Shown here one piece after another: positions 1 through 10,367 of a stretch of DNA of 64,000 nt (the first letter of the stretch is position 1; each line of letters opens with the position of its first letter). Where the stretch lies: the NCBI GenBank assembly GCA_001304855.1, contig BBZN01000012.1, forward strand, positions 1 to 64,000. Reading direction: 5' to 3'. Made by a program: the position numbers and the translations under genes. A model generated the notes under the pieces. It had not been told where the DNA came from. It did not search any database and worked only from the letters and a program-made list of their open reading frames with translations. The stretch is from Clostridia bacterium UC5.1-1D2. Its GTDB lineage: Bacteria; Bacillota; Clostridia; Lachnospirales; Lachnospiraceae.

Positions 1-14
1 CCCCTTTACGGGAT

Positions 15-444
15 TTATTTATATTCGCTGTACTTTTCCTCACAATATTGGCAGCGGTAGGTCTCCGCCTTTTCATCTGCCAGATAAAAGATATGGGGAA
101 GCTCCTGCTCAATGGAAGTAATGCAGCGCGGGTTTTGCACTGGATCACGTTAGTAATCTTTTAGGCAGTTTCAGACGTTTTTTCTCCACGATGTTGTCCC
201 CGCGGATGATGTTTACGGTGATATTGTGGTCAATGTAACCCAGCATATCCAGATCCACAGTGTCCAGCCCGCCCTCAATCTTTATAATATCTTTCCGTCC
301 CATCTTATTGCTCCGGGCGTTTTTGATAATTGCCACCTGGCACTCCAGCTTGTCCAGCCCCAGGTGATAGTAGATATCCAGGCTTTTGCCCGCTTCGATA
401 TGGTCAAGAACAATGCCTTCCTGTAATCCGCTGATATTTAACAT
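15..444 (-). CDS. pyrI: Aspartate carbamoyltransferase regulatory subunit (frameshifted)
   Basis: PyrI is the regulatory chain of aspartate transcarbamoylase in pyrimidine synthesis; it binds nucleotide effectors and carries a structural zinc site. The N-terminal allosteric domain reads cleanly (start [10 protein letters not shown]), and the C-terminal zinc domain follows in other frames with its cysteines visible (CKNPRC, then CQYCEEKY). Two apparent single-A losses near positions 135-160 interrupt the frame; restoring them gives about 143 residues, normal for the family. The start overlaps the end of pyrB by 7 bases, indicating translational coupling. Confidence 0.9.
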
Positions 445-1359
445 GGCTTCTCCACCTCCAATAATGTCATGATTAAGGCCATACGCACATACACACCATA
501 CTGGGCCTGCTTAAAGTAAGCTGCCCTTGGGTCGTCGTCCACCTCCACGGAGATCTCGTTAACCCTGGGAAGGGGATGGAGTACAAACATGTCCTTCTTG
601 GCCAGTTTCATTTTCTTCTTGTCTAAGATATAGCAGTCCTTTAAGCGAATGTAGTCCTCCTCATTAAAGAAGCGCTCCTTTTGAACGCGGGTCATATAAA
701 GAATATCCAGCTGTCCGATTGCTTCATCCAGGTTTCCCACTTCCTCAAAGTCTATGTTGTTGGCTTTTAATACATCCTCCCGGATATTATCAGGTATCCT
801 GAGCTCCGGAGGGGAGATTAAAATAAATTTTATGTTGGGGTAGCGCACCATGGCGTTGATAAGAGAGTGTACGGTACGTCCGAACTTTAAATCACCGCAG
901 AGACCTACGGTCAGGTTGCTGAGACGCCTTTCAGGGAGCGGACAGTCATAAGGTCGGTTAAAGTCTGGGTAGGATGCTGATGGCCGCCGTCGCCTGCGTT
1001 GATAACGGGAATTTCCGACTTTTGGGCGGCTACAAATGCTGCTCCTTCTTTGGGATGACGCATGGCGCAGATATCGGAGTAGCAGGAAATCATGCGGATG
1101 GTATCTGCCACACTTCGCCTTTGGCGGCAGAGCTTGCGTTTGCAGATGAAAAGCCTAATACACTTCCGCCCAGATTCAGCATTGCCGCTTCAAAGCTCAA
1201 ACGGGTTCTTGTACTCGGCTCGTAGAACAGGGTCGCCAGCTTTTTTCCGTCGCATACGTGAGCGTACTTGGGAAGATTTTGCTCGATTTCTCTGGCAAGG
1301 GCCAGAAGATCGTCAATTTCTTCCACAGAGAAGTCTAAAGGATTCAGTAAATGTCTCAT
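438..1359 (-). CDS. pyrB: Aspartate carbamoyltransferase catalytic subunit (frameshifted)
   Basis: PyrB condenses carbamoyl phosphate with aspartate, the committed step of pyrimidine synthesis. Visible signatures are the carbamoyl-phosphate loop ([11 protein letters not shown]), HPTQTLTDL and HPLPR. The reading frame is split into three pieces by what look like single-base deletions: a lost A near 1105 (KGE/SVAD junction) and a lost C near 920 (KG/RLSN junction). With both restored the protein is about 307 residues, the usual length. The ATG at 1359 is preceded by AAAGGAG on the minus strand. It forms an operon with pyrI downstream. Confidence 0.93.
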
Positions 1360-1455
1360 GGGATTCTCCTTTGCCTTTATCTTGGTTTTATTAAAATAGT
1401 AATTTTGGGAAATACTTCACACTCTACCAGTGCGATAGCCGGACCCGCCAGATAT

Positions 1456-1507
1456 GGCACTGATTTGTGCCTCGTCATATTCTTACATAGAATGATGTAT
1501 AAGTCAA
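1456..1507 (-). promoter_or_regulatory. Candidate pyrBI promoter and 5' leader hairpin
   Basis: On the minus strand TTGACT (1502-1507) lies 16-17 bases before a TAAGAAT-like -10. Immediately downstream GGCAC-AAATCA-GTGCC (1456-1471) can fold at the very start of the transcript. I see no PyrR-type attenuator in the leader. The regulatory role of the hairpin is inference. Confidence 0.45.
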
Positions 1508-1581
1508 GATGTTTTTTGTCCTTTTTTTATAAAAATGGATCTGTGTAATAAATTATTAAGGAACATGAAAGAAAAAACGGG

Positions 1582-1610
1582 TGAACAAAAAAAGACGGCT
1601 GTGCTATACT
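1582..1610 (+). promoter_or_regulatory. Promoter of the ABC / MacB-like operon
   Basis: TGAACA (1582-1587) and TATACT (1605-1610, extended by TGC) are spaced by 17 bases, a good vegetative promoter. Transcription would start near 1617, which makes the GTG at 1623 an unlikely start because it would have no ribosome site. Confidence 0.6.
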
Positions 1611-1661
1611 AAACGGGTATAAGTGTACATCTTTTTACGGGGTGGGGAAAGGAGGGCGGCT

Positions 1662-2603
1662 TTGGAAAAAGAAATAGGGCGGGAAAGCCAGGTTCCGGGA
1701 ACTGAGACAGCAGGGGTTGAGCAGCCGAAGGCCGCCGCAGACATGCCTGTGGCAATCAGCGTGAAGAACCTGTACAAAATTTACCGGGTGGGAGAAACCA
1801 AAGTTCGTGCTCTAAACGGTGTGGATTTTGAATTATATAGAGGTGAATTTGTTGCAATTGTAGGTACATCCGGTTCAGGCAAATCAACTCTTTTGAATAT
1901 GCTTGCCGGTTTGGAAAAGCCCACAAAGGGAGAGATCCAGATAGGAAAGGTACATATAGAAAAGCTGACGGAACGCCAGCTGGTAACCTTCAGGCGGGAA
2001 AAGGTGGGTTTTATCTTTCAGGCGTATAACCTTTTAAATACGATGAACGCAGTTGAAAATGTGGCTTTGCCTCTGGCTTTCAGGGGAATCGCCAAAAAGG
2101 AGCGGCTTAAGAGGGCCAGAAAATTTATGAAGCTGGTGGGCGTAGGCGACCAGGCGAATCATATGCCCAACCAGATGTCGGGCGGCCAGCAGCAGCGGGT
2201 GGGAATTGCCAGAGCCCTTGTGGTAAATCCTCAGATTATATTTGCGGACGAGCCTACAGGAAACCTGGATTCCAGGACTACCATGGAGGTGCTGCGCCTG
2301 ATGCAGAAGATTGTAAGGGAGCAGAAACAGACTCTGGTTATGGTTACCCACGACAATAATCTGGCTTCTTATGCGGACAGGAGGATCCGCATCGTAGACG
2401 GTAAGATTGTGGGAATTGAGATTGGAGCGAGGTCGGCGGAGGAACAGCGGGAGGCACAGGGAGCCGCAGCCGATGGTTCCGCGGAGGCTCCAGCCGCCGT
2501 TTCGGAGGGAGCCGCAGCCGGCGGACGCAGGGAAGCCCCGGGGTTGCAGAGGCAGCCGGCCGGTAAGGATATCAGTGAGAAGGAGAGCAGAGGAGTAAAA
2601 TGA
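1662..2603 (+). CDS. ABC transporter ATP-binding protein (MacB/LolD type)
   Basis: Cytoplasmic ATPase that would power the MacB-like permease two genes downstream. Seen: Walker A (GTSGSGKST), Q-loop (FIFQAYNLL), signature (MSGGQQQR), Walker B with DEPTGNLD and the switch His in VTHD. A frame opens at GTG 1623, but the TTG at 1662 has AAAGGAGGG at the right spacing and is preferred. After the ATPase fold there is an unusual tail of about 70 residues rich in Ala, Glu, Gly and Arg that is probably disordered. The stop overlaps the next start (ATGA), so the three genes form one operon. Confidence 0.85.
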   Translation: MEKEIGRESQVPGTETAGVEQPKAAADMPVAISVKNLYKIYRVGETKVRALNGVDFELYRGEFVAIVGTSGSGKSTLLNMLAGLEKPTKGEIQIGKVHIEKLTERQLVTFRREKVGFIFQAYNLLNTMNAVENVALPLAFRGIAKKERLKRARKFMKLVGVGDQANHMPNQMSGGQQQRVGIARALVVNPQIIFADEPTGNLDSRTTMEVLRLMQKIVREQKQTLVMVTHDNNLASYADRRIRIVDGKIVGIEIGARSAEEQREAQGAAADGSAEAPAAVSEGAAAGGRREAPGLQRQPAGKDISEKESRGVK

Positions 2604-4459
2604 AAGTGAACATAAAGACCTACAGGGTAAAACTGCATAAAAAAGCGGCGGTGATAGGCATCTCCATTCTGCTGGCAGCTACAGCTCTGTCTGCAACTGC
2701 GCTGGCGTCAGAATTCAATATAGGCTACAATACCAATGCCAGCGATAATGATTATATATTTACCACCAAAGCCCCCAGAGGAAGAATTGGAAAATCCATG
2801 TCCATCTCATTTCGCATTCGCGCTACTGACGAGGATATGAAGAACCTGAAGGTAAGTCTTTTGGAAACCAATGATTTCCAGATGATAGAGGAGCGGGGAA
2901 ATGGGGATTACACAGTAGATTACTATCCCTTTGAAATTATAGAAACCACCTTTGTGCCCAAATCCGTAGGGATATCAAAGAGGGCAATACCAAGAGCGTA
3001 TCCCTCTCTGCCAATGTGCGCAGAGACGCGAAACAGGGATATTACAGTATTCCCATCTATTTGGAATGGGATGGGGGCAACGACATTGATTATATTAATA
3101 TCTGGATCTCCACAGACACCTCCTCCGACACGGATGATGAGGAGGATAAGAAGGAAGGCAACTATTTTGTCATCGGCGAGAACCAGTCCACCCCCAGAGG
3201 GGTGTATCCCAACGTGCTGGATTACACTGTGAATTTCAGAAACCGCCGTTCCACCACAGCTCAGGATGTGACCGTTCGCATGGAACTCTCTGAGGATGAT
3301 ACAAAGTTTCCCTTTGAGATTAATGACGGCAATTATGACAGGACCTTTGCCCGGGTACAGGCGGACGAGACGGTGTCGGCATCCTACAGCATGGCTATAC
3401 GGAAGGATTCCTACACCGGCTATTACCCTATAAAATATACCATTACCTTCCGTCTCAGTTCGGAGGGAGATCTCCATACAGAAGAAGGGACTTTTTACGT
3501 ACACATTGTGTCCAAGGACAAGGAAGACGATTTAAGGGACTTTGACGCCAATGACAGAACCAAGGCCAGGCTTATTGTGGACAGCTATTATACCGTCCCC
3601 GACGAAATCTATGCAGGAGACGAATTTGAACTGGTGCTGAATATGAAGAATGCTTCCACCTCCGTTCCTGCCAGCAATATTTTGTTTAACCTGGAATCAG
3701 AGAAGGTATCGGACAGCGCTGTTTTTACCACGGAGACAGGCTCCTCCTCTCTGGTGGTCAATTCCCTGGCGCAGGCCAGAGCACTGAGGTACGGGCGAAG
3801 TTTGTAGCCAAGGCGGGGGTGGATCAGAGATCCTATGCCATAACGATCAAAGAGAAATATGACAGCCCTGAGTTTAAAAATGCGGAGGAAAGTATTGTTG
3901 TAGATATTCCCGTGAAGCAGTATGCCAAACTCAGCACCAGCACCATAGAGGTAATGCCCGACAATATGACGGTGGGTTCCGAGTCCAACGTTATGTTTGG
4001 CATTAACAATACCGGAAAAGTAATTCTCTACAATGTAACAGTTACCTTTGAGGGAGATTCCATCAAGACCACCGACGCTTATGTGGCAATATAAAGCCTG
4101 GGGACACCGGCAATGTGGACACTATGCTTTCAGGCATAAATCCCACAATGGACGACGGCACTATCAGGATAAGCATCGCCTATGAAGATGAGAACGGCGT
4201 GGCCGCAGAGCCGGTGGAGAAAGAACTGACTCTGATTGTCACTGAAGATATGGGCGGTGATTGGGATATGGGAATGGATCCCGGGATGGAAGTGGGCGGA
4301 ATGGATATGGAAGGCCAGACCTCCTTCTGGGGAAAATATAAAGTATTCATTATTGCCGGAGCTGCGGCTGCCGTTGCGGCAGGTATCATCATTACCCTGC
4401 GCATCAGGAAAAAGCGCAAAGCGGCCAGGGAAGAGGATATAGACGATGAGATTTCCTGA
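2600..4459 (+). CDS. Exported COG1361-like extracellular protein with C-terminal membrane anchor (frameshifted)
   Basis: The N-terminus has a signal peptide (IGISILLAATALSATALA). A long extracellular part of repeated beta-sandwich-like segments follows, with acidic patches and phrases such as YTVPDEIYAGDEFELVLNM that recall the COG1361/CARDB-type domains fused to or partnered with MacB-like exporters. It ends in a Met/Gly/Asp-rich linker, a single transmembrane helix and a basic tail (IRKKRKAA). Four frame pieces are joined by single G losses near 2973, 3786 and 4088; restored length is about 620 residues. Its place between the ATPase and permease suggests a periplasm-side adaptor. The substrate is unknown. 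Confidence 0.75.
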
Positions 4460-5849
4460 TCTATTGATCATGAGTATTAACAATTTAAGGCGCAGGAAGC
4501 TCAGAACGGTATTAACGGTGTTGGGAGTTATCATCGGAACGGCTTCCATTGTGGTTATGGTTTCCCTGGGAATCGGGCTGGATCAGATGTTTATGGAACA
4601 GCTTTCCTCCTGGGGCAGCCTGACGACGATTGACGTAAGCGCCAGCGGAGGCGGCTATTACGGAGGCGGCAGCGTGGCCGTCTCAGCAGGCGGTTCCGGT
4701 TCCAAATCCTCAGATCCGGTATATATCACGGATGAGGTTATGGAAAAGTTTGGGAAGCTGGCCCACGTAACAGGCATATCCCCTATATTGGATGTCAATG
4801 TAATCATGCGGCAGGGCGCTTACGAGGCGCAGTATATGAATATACGCGGAGTGAGCCAGACTTATCTGGAACAGCTGTCTCTGGGGGAAGGACGGATACC
4901 GGAATCCGGTGAGATGGGCCTTGTGTTTGGAAATACGGTGCGGCAGGACTTTTATAATTCCAAAACCGGACGGGGATATTGGGATACAGGGGAACTGCCG
5001 GATGTGGATTTCCTTGGAAAACCCCTCTTTGTGGTTTTTGATATGGACGCCTATTACCAGAGCCAGAGCGGAAGCTCAGGCGGAGACACGGGGGAAGGGC
5101 AGAGTTCCGTGAAACCCCCAAAGAAATATATGATTAACGGACTGGGAGTTCTGGAAGGCGGCCCTGAGGATTGGGGTCCCAACTCTTACAGTGTATACAC
5201 GGATGTGGACGGATTGAAGGCCCAGCTGAAAAAAGTTTTTAAGAAGGGAACGGTTATTCCCGGCCAGCCGACTAATAAAAAGGGGAAGGCCCTCAATTAC
5301 ATTACATATAACAGAGCGCAGATATATGTGGATGAGGTGGACAATGTTCCCGCTGTCCAGAGTATGGTGGCTGATATGGGATTCCAGGTCAGCAGCCAGA
5401 TGGACTGGATGGAGAGCACCAAGCAGCAGTCCAACATGATACAGGCTGTCCTGGGCGGAATCGGAGCTGTTTCCCTGTTTGTGGCGGCCATCGGTATTGC
5501 CAACACCATGATGATGTCAATCTATGAGCGCACTAAGGAAATCGGCGTTATGAAGGTTCTGGGCTGCGATATGGGGAATATTCGGAATATGTTCCTGATT
5601 GAGTCGGGAGTTATCGGCTTTATGGGAGGGCTCATAGGAATCGGCCTCAGTTACAGTATTTCTTCCGTTATCAACCGTTTTGTCAATATGGAAGAAATGA
5701 ACGGGCTGGCAGGTAATTTGTCCAGAATTCCGCCCTGGCTGGCTTTGGCAGCCGTGGCTTTTGCAATTTTGGTTGGCATGGCGGCGGGCTTTATGCCTGC
5801 TATGAGGGCAATGAAGCTGAGTCCTCTTGCAGCAATCAGAAATGAATAA
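4446..5849 (+). CDS. MacB/FtsX-family ABC permease
   Basis: 467 residues with the MacB architecture: an N-terminal membrane helix (NNLRRRKLRTVLTVLGVIIG), a large extracellular MacB_PCD-like region of about 280 residues, and three C-terminal helices with the FtsX signature (YERTKEIGVMKVLG). It is read intact and its start lies inside the end of the previous gene. Such systems move peptides or lipoproteins or act as mechanotransmitters rather than importers. The extracellular region carries Gly/Ser-rich insertions near residues 70-90 and 210-220. Confidence 0.85.
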   Translation: MRFPDLLIMSINNLRRRKLRTVLTVLGVIIGTASIVVMVSLGIGLDQMFMEQLSSWGSLTTIDVSASGGGYYGGGSVAVSAGGSGSKSSDPVYITDEVMEKFGKLAHVTGISPILDVNVIMRQGAYEAQYMNIRGVSQTYLEQLSLGEGRIPESGEMGLVFGNTVRQDFYNSKTGRGYWDTGELPDVDFLGKPLFVVFDMDAYYQSQSGSSGGDTGEGQSSVKPPKKYMINGLGVLEGGPEDWGPNSYSVYTDVDGLKAQLKKVFKKGTVIPGQPTNKKGKALNYITYNRAQIYVDEVDNVPAVQSMVADMGFQVSSQMDWMESTKQQSNMIQAVLGGIGAVSLFVAAIGIANTMMMSIYERTKEIGVMKVLGCDMGNIRNMFLIESGVIGFMGGLIGIGLSYSISSVINRFVNMEEMNGLAGNLSRIPPWLALAAVAFAILVGMAAGFMPAMRAMKLSPLAAIRNE

Positions 5850-5882
5850 GTAAAATTAATAAGTAAACCTTCTAAGAAGGTA

Positions 5883-5910
5883 TTGCAATATTAGTAAAAA
5901 GATATATAGT
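5883..5910 (+). promoter_or_regulatory. Promoter of the purO-purH operon
   Basis: TTGCAA (5883-5888) and TATAGT (5905-5910) are 16 bases apart, directly before the riboswitch, so the transcript would begin at about its first helix. Confidence 0.6.
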
Positions 5911-6040
5911 AATTGTAGGCGTGTAACTGGCGGATAAGTGGGCAAACCACAGGGAGCACGCATAAGGACTACAATTCCAAGAGAGCCGGCCGCCTGGGCA
6001 CGTGTTTATTTTGCGTACCAGGAGGAGGCTCTTTTGTTTC
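5911..6040 (+). ncRNA. ZTP (pfl) riboswitch with overlapping terminator
   Basis: The leader shows the conserved pfl/ZTP features: a P1 helix (TTGTAGGCGTG with CACGC...CTACAA), the UGGCGG segment at 5928-5933, the GTGG/CCAC hairpin, AGGGAGC, and the hallmark CCGCCTGGGC at 5990-5999, whose CCGCC can pair with GGCGG as the known pseudoknot. AGAGCC near 5982 and CCTGG (5993-5997) can instead pair with CCAGG and GGCTCTTTT (6018-6035), forming a terminator that consumes part of the ligand-binding motif. Known biology: ZTP/ZMP signals a formyl-folate shortage. Here it would allow expression of the two last purine genes. Confidence 0.92.
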
Positions 6041-6108
6041 TATGTAAACATGCTGCAGTGGTACAGTCCACCGGCTGCTTAATAAACCAATTAAAGGGAG
6101 GAATCACT

Positions 6109-6822
6109 ATGAACCAGATGTCACTGGAACAGGAACTGAAAAATAACGCTTATCCCGGACGTGGAATTGTCATTGGACGGTCTGAGGACGGTACCAAAGG
6201 GGTGGCTGCATATTTTATTATGGGAAGAAGCACAAACAGCAGAAACCGCGTGTTTGTGGAGGAGGGAGAGGGGATACGCACGCAGGCCTTTGACCCTGCA
6301 AAAATGGAGGATCCAAGCCTGATCATCTATTCCCCGGTGCGGGTTCTGGGCAACAAGACCATCGTAACCAACGGTGACCAGACGGATACCATTTATGAGG
6401 GCATGGATCGTCAGATGACCTTTGAGCAGTCTCTGCGCTCCAGAGAGTTTGAGCCCGACGGCCCTAACTATACGCCCCGCATATCCGGCATTATGCACAT
6501 TGAAAATGGCGGCTACAATTTTGCCATGTCCATTTTAAAGAGCAATAACGGCAATCCGGATTCCTGCCTGCGTTTTACCTATGCCTACGAGAATCCGGGG
6601 GCAGGGGAGGGAAGATTTATTCACACCTACATGCATGACGGCGACCCGCTGCCCAGCTTTGAGGGAGAGCCTAAGACGGTAGGCATCTCCGGAACAATCG
6701 GCGAATTTACGCAGATGGTCTGGGACAGCCTGAACGAGGACAATAAGGTATCCCTCTTTGTGAGGTTTATCGATATCGCCTCAGGTACATATGAGACAAG
6801 AATTGTTAACAAAAACAAATAA
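6109..6822 (+). CDS. purO: IMP cyclohydrolase, PurO type
   Basis: The 237-residue protein matches the PurO-like IMP cyclohydrolase family (PF07826), which closes the purine ring of FAICAR to give IMP and is best known from archaea and some Clostridia. Visible family features are the N-terminal [31 protein letters not shown] and the C-terminal ETRIVN. Start: ATG 6109 has AAAGGGAGG just upstream, whereas an open frame further upstream runs through the riboswitch and is rejected. It lies 19 bases before the formyltransferase gene, so the two steps usually fused in PurH are split. Confidence 0.88.
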   Translation: MNQMSLEQELKNNAYPGRGIVIGRSEDGTKGVAAYFIMGRSTNSRNRVFVEEGEGIRTQAFDPAKMEDPSLIIYSPVRVLGNKTIVTNGDQTDTIYEGMDRQMTFEQSLRSREFEPDGPNYTPRISGIMHIENGGYNFAMSILKSNNGNPDSCLRFTYAYENPGAGEGRFIHTYMHDGDPLPSFEGEPKTVGISGTIGEFTQMVWDSLNEDNKVSLFVRFIDIASGTYETRIVNKNK

Positions 6823-6841
6823 GAGGAGAGAGGTATTGTTT

Positions 6842-8019
6842 ATGAGAGAACTGGAACTGAAGTATGGCTGTAATCCCAATCAGAAACCATCCAGAATTTT
6901 CATGGAGGGAGAAAGGGAGCTTCCCATCACCGTACTCTGCGGGCGTCCGGGTTATATTAATTTTATGGATGCCCTCAACGGATGGCAGCTGGTAAAGGAG
7001 CTTAAGAAAGCTGCCGGTCTTCCGGCTGCGGCCTCCTTTAAACATGTATCTCCTGCCGGAGCGGCCGTTGGTCTGCCTCTGGACGACACCCTTAAAAAGA
7101 TTTATTGGGTGGAGGATATGGGAAATCTTTCACCTTTGGCCTGCGCCTACGCAAGGGCGAGAGGAGCCGACAGAATGTCTTCCTTTGGAGACTTCATCTC
7201 CTTATCCGACGTGTGTGATGCTGATACGGCCAGAATTATCAAGCGGGAGGTTTCCGACGGAGTTATCGCCCCGGGATATGAGACTGAGGCTCTGGATATC
7301 CTCAGGTCCAAAAAGAACGGCAATTACAATGTGATACAGATCGATCCGGATTATGAGCCGGAAGCCATTGAAAGAAAACAAATTTTTGGCGTCACCTTTG
7401 AGCAGGGGCATAATAATCTGGAAATTAACAGGGAGCTTCTCGGAGACATTGTAACTGAAAACCGGGACCTTCCGGCTGCGGCGGTCATCGACCTGATGAT
7501 ATCCCTTATAACTTTAAAATACACCCAGTCCAATTCCGTATGCTATGTGAAGGGCGGGCAGGCCATCGGCATCGGAGCGGGACAGCAGTCCAGGGTTCAC
7601 TGCACCAGGCTGGCAGGAAACAAGGCAGACAACTGGTATCTGCGTCAGGCTCCCCAGGTGCTGGGCCTTTCCTTTGTGGACAGCATAAAGCGGGCGGACA
7701 GGATAATGCCATTGACGTGTATATTGGCGAGGATTATATGGATGTGCTGGCCGACGGCAGGTGGGAAAAGATCTTCAGGGAGAAACCGCCTGTATTTACC
7801 AGGGAGGAGAAACGGGCCTGGCTGGATACCATGACGGACGTGTCTCTGGGGTCAGATGCTTTCTTCCCATTCGGGGACAATATTGACCGGGCTTATAAAA
7901 GCGGAGTGAAATATGTGGCACAGCCCGGAGGTTCTGTGCGGGACGACCAGGTAATTGAAACCTGTAACCAGTACAAAATGGTGATGGCTTTTACAGGAAT
8001 CCGTTTATTCCACCACTAA
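6842..8019 (+). CDS. purH: AICAR formyltransferase, stand-alone PurH-like (frameshifted)
   Basis: Transfers a formyl group to AICAR. It shows the transformylase signatures [23 protein letters not shown] and [27 protein letters not shown] (given here only as the region around residues 270-290), but lacks the N-terminal IMP cyclohydrolase (MGS-like) domain of ordinary PurH, consistent with PurO upstream. A single G appears lost near 7700 (RADRDNAID junction). The restored length of 392 residues is typical of the short clostridial form. Expression is controlled by the ZTP riboswitch. Confidence 0.88.
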
Positions 8020-8045
8020 CCTGTTTCCATAATAATAAAAAAATC

Positions 8046-8093
8046 AGAGGGTGCCGCTCAATCATCTATTTTGATGATTTTGCGACACCCTCT
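8046..8093. repeat. Palindromic GCAAAA-type hairpin element, terminator between convergent genes
   Basis: AGAGGGTGCCGC at the left pairs with GCGACACCCTCT at the right, and ATCATC/GATGAT pair inside. It can terminate purH and the convergent chemoreceptor gene. It resembles the hairpins at 12226-12320 and 57912-57966. Confidence 0.7.
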
Positions 8094-8138
8094 TCAGATT
8101 TCGGACTATCAGTTAAAATGTGCCTTAACTTATTGACA

Positions 8139-8163
8139 TTGCTTTTGCAACAGCCCCTTTTTT
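8139..8163. repeat. Half copy of the GCAAAA-type palindromic element
   Basis: TTGCTTTTGCAACAGCCCC followed by six T matches one arm plus T-run of the element at 57912-57966, but no matching left arm is present. It follows the complete element at 8046-8093. Confidence 0.4.
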
Positions 8164-8293
8164 AGTGTGACAGGCATGGCGCGCTTATCTAACCGGATAC
8201 CCGGATGACCGCAAGGGGCAGCGCAGGTCTGCAGAAACATCTGTTTTCGTCCAAAATTTATGCGAAGGGCTATAAACAATCACTTACCTATTC

Positions 8294-10080
8294 TCAATAT
8301 TTTTCATATTCTGTAATTGGAGCGGCTTTTTGCATGTCCCGCCTGTCCGGTATCATAGGGGCTCTTGCCGTTTCCCCCGGGTCAACTGCTTTCAGTTTGA
8401 ATTTCTTTACCAGATCCTTTAAAATCTGCGCCTGGCCCGATAACTCCTCACTGGCGGCCGCGCTTTCCTCTGCCGTTGCGGAATTGGTCTGCACCACGCC
8501 GGATATCTGGTCAATTCCCTGAGTGACCTGTCCAATGGAGGTCGCCTGGGTTTCTGAGGCCTTCGCAATTGTGTTGATGATACCTGTGATCTCTTTTACT
8601 CCCTCCACTACCGAAGATAATGAGTGGGCGGTGTCATCGGCTATCTTTGTGCCGTTTTCCACTGCCTGCAGGGAGCCTTCAATTAGCGTCGCCGTGTTTT
8701 TAGATGCCTCGGCGCTTTTGCTCGCAAGGTTGCGGACTTCGTCTGCCACTACCGCGAACCCTTTGCCTGCCTCTCCCGCCCGGGCCGCCTCCACCGCCGC
8801 GTTCAACGCCAGTATGTTGGTCTGGAACGCGATGTCCTCAATTGTCTTGATAATTTTTCCGATCTCATTGGAGGTGTTGCTGATATTTGACATGGCCTTG
8901 AGCATGTCCTGCATGCGCTGGTTGCTGTCATTTACTTCACGGCTTACGGTGTTGGTTTTTTCACTGGCATTCTTTGCATTGTCCGCGTTGTGCTTAACCT
9001 GGCCGGAAATTTCGCTGATGGTTGCCGCCAGCTCCTCGATGGAGGAGGCCTGCTCCGTAGCTCCCTGCGACAGGGCCTGGGCTCCCACGGATACCTGCTC
9101 GCTTCCGCTGGCAACCTGGCCCGCCGACTCGTTGATCTGACCCAATATAAGACTCATGTCCCTGTTCAGCTTACGCATGGAAACCAGAAGCTGCCGGAAT
9201 TCGCCCACATACTTATCCTCCTCGCGGGTCTTTACATCGTAATTGCCCTCAGCCATCTCCCCCAGCAGGTATCCGGTATCCTTAATCATAGCGCTCAATT
9301 TGTGGACGGTATTTCTTAAAGTGTCCAGCAGAACGCCGGCTTCGTCGGTGGATTGGGCCTGGGGAACCGGTGTTTCCAGATCTCCCTCTTCCAGCTTCAG
9401 CAGACGCTCCACACATTTTTTAATAGGATCGGAGATTCCCTTTGAAATGATAACGCCGAGGATAACAGACACCGCAAGGGCAGCTGCCGTAATGACCACG
9501 CTGACAATCAGCGAGAAGGTTCCCTGGGCGCTCAAATCCTCGCTCAGCTCATTCCCCGTATCCACATTCATACTCATCAGATCGGTCCAGGCCTGGTAGA
9601 GTGCGTCATAAAGAGGATCCAGCTCTGTAACGGCCATCTCCTGGGCAAGCCGGCTCTGCTCTGAATTAATGGTATCGCCCAGGGACAGAACCTCGGCCTG
9701 CTTGGCATTGTAGGCAGCCATGGCGCTCTCTATCTTATTATACTGGGCGATCTCCGAATCCCCCACCAGTGTTTTCTTTACCGCCTCACAGTATGTATCA
9801 TACTTTTGCTTATTATTATTCATATTTGACTTTGCGTTGTCAATATGCTCCTGATTTGTAAAGCCAATAATATCTCTTGTATACTGCTGGCTGCCTGAAA
9901 CCATCAACATGGCTTTTCCGATATCCCCCTGGGAAAAACCATAATTAGTCAACGCATAACTGTATTTCTGGTTTGTATTCCATATAACATACATGGACAC
10001 AAACCTGATATGCTGGCTAATACAGATACCAAAATGAAACTGACAATTAACTTTTTTCCGATTTTTAAATTTCTAAACAT
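8294..10080 (-). CDS. Methyl-accepting chemotaxis protein (frameshifted near N-terminus)
   Basis: A membrane chemoreceptor of about 595 residues. Starting at the ATG at 10080 (GGAAGGAAC upstream on the minus strand) the sequence [20 protein letters not shown] gives the first membrane helix. A lost G near 10000 shifts the frame, so the open reading frame alone would miss this helix. Then come a four-helix-bundle-like ligand region, a second membrane helix near residue 200, HAMP, and the signalling domain with the conserved tip [23 protein letters not shown] and C-terminal [14 protein letters not shown]. It is divergent from the second receptor. Confidence 0.9.
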
Positions 10081-10182
10081 GTTCCTTCCTGTCCTTTCTT
10101 TATCTGATTTTGCAATACGTCTATCTGATTTATAATAGGCACCCCCTCCTTTGTTTGGCTTTATGTAAACCTAATTCCTATA

Positions 10183-10197
10183 AGTGATATTATCGCC
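10183..10197. promoter_or_regulatory. Candidate operator, AGTGATA-T-TATCGCC
   Basis: An imperfect palindrome about 110 bases upstream of the minus-strand chemoreceptor. The 15 bases at 10180-10194 occur exactly in inverted orientation at 10356-10370 in the same divergent intergenic region. The binding protein is unknown. Confidence 0.4.
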
Positions 10198-10352
10198 ATA
10201 TCAGAGAATAAAAATGGAGAAAAGAGGGGAATTGGGGCAAATAATTTCGTTTATACGTTGATTTCATATTATTATAAAATGGAATCTGTCGATATATAAA
10301 GAAATAATATACAAAATTAGGGAAAAAAGGAGATTTTAGGCGTTTTTTTAAT

Positions 10353-10367
10353 AGTGATAATATCACT
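10353..10367. promoter_or_regulatory. Candidate operator, AGTGATA-A-TATCACT
   Basis: A perfect 7-bp palindrome around one central base, sharing its core with the site at 10183-10197. The intergenic stretch 10081-10553 otherwise holds AT-rich sequence and the two receptor promoters; I see no gene in it. Confidence 0.45.

Noticed and set aside
1360-1622. PyrR-dependent attenuator before pyrB
   Set aside because: I could not find the conserved PyrR-binding loop or an antiterminator/terminator pair; only a small leader hairpin is seen.
5850-5880. Small hairpin ACCTTCTAAGAAGGT as a terminator of the MacB-like operon
   Set aside because: The stem is short and lacks a T-run.
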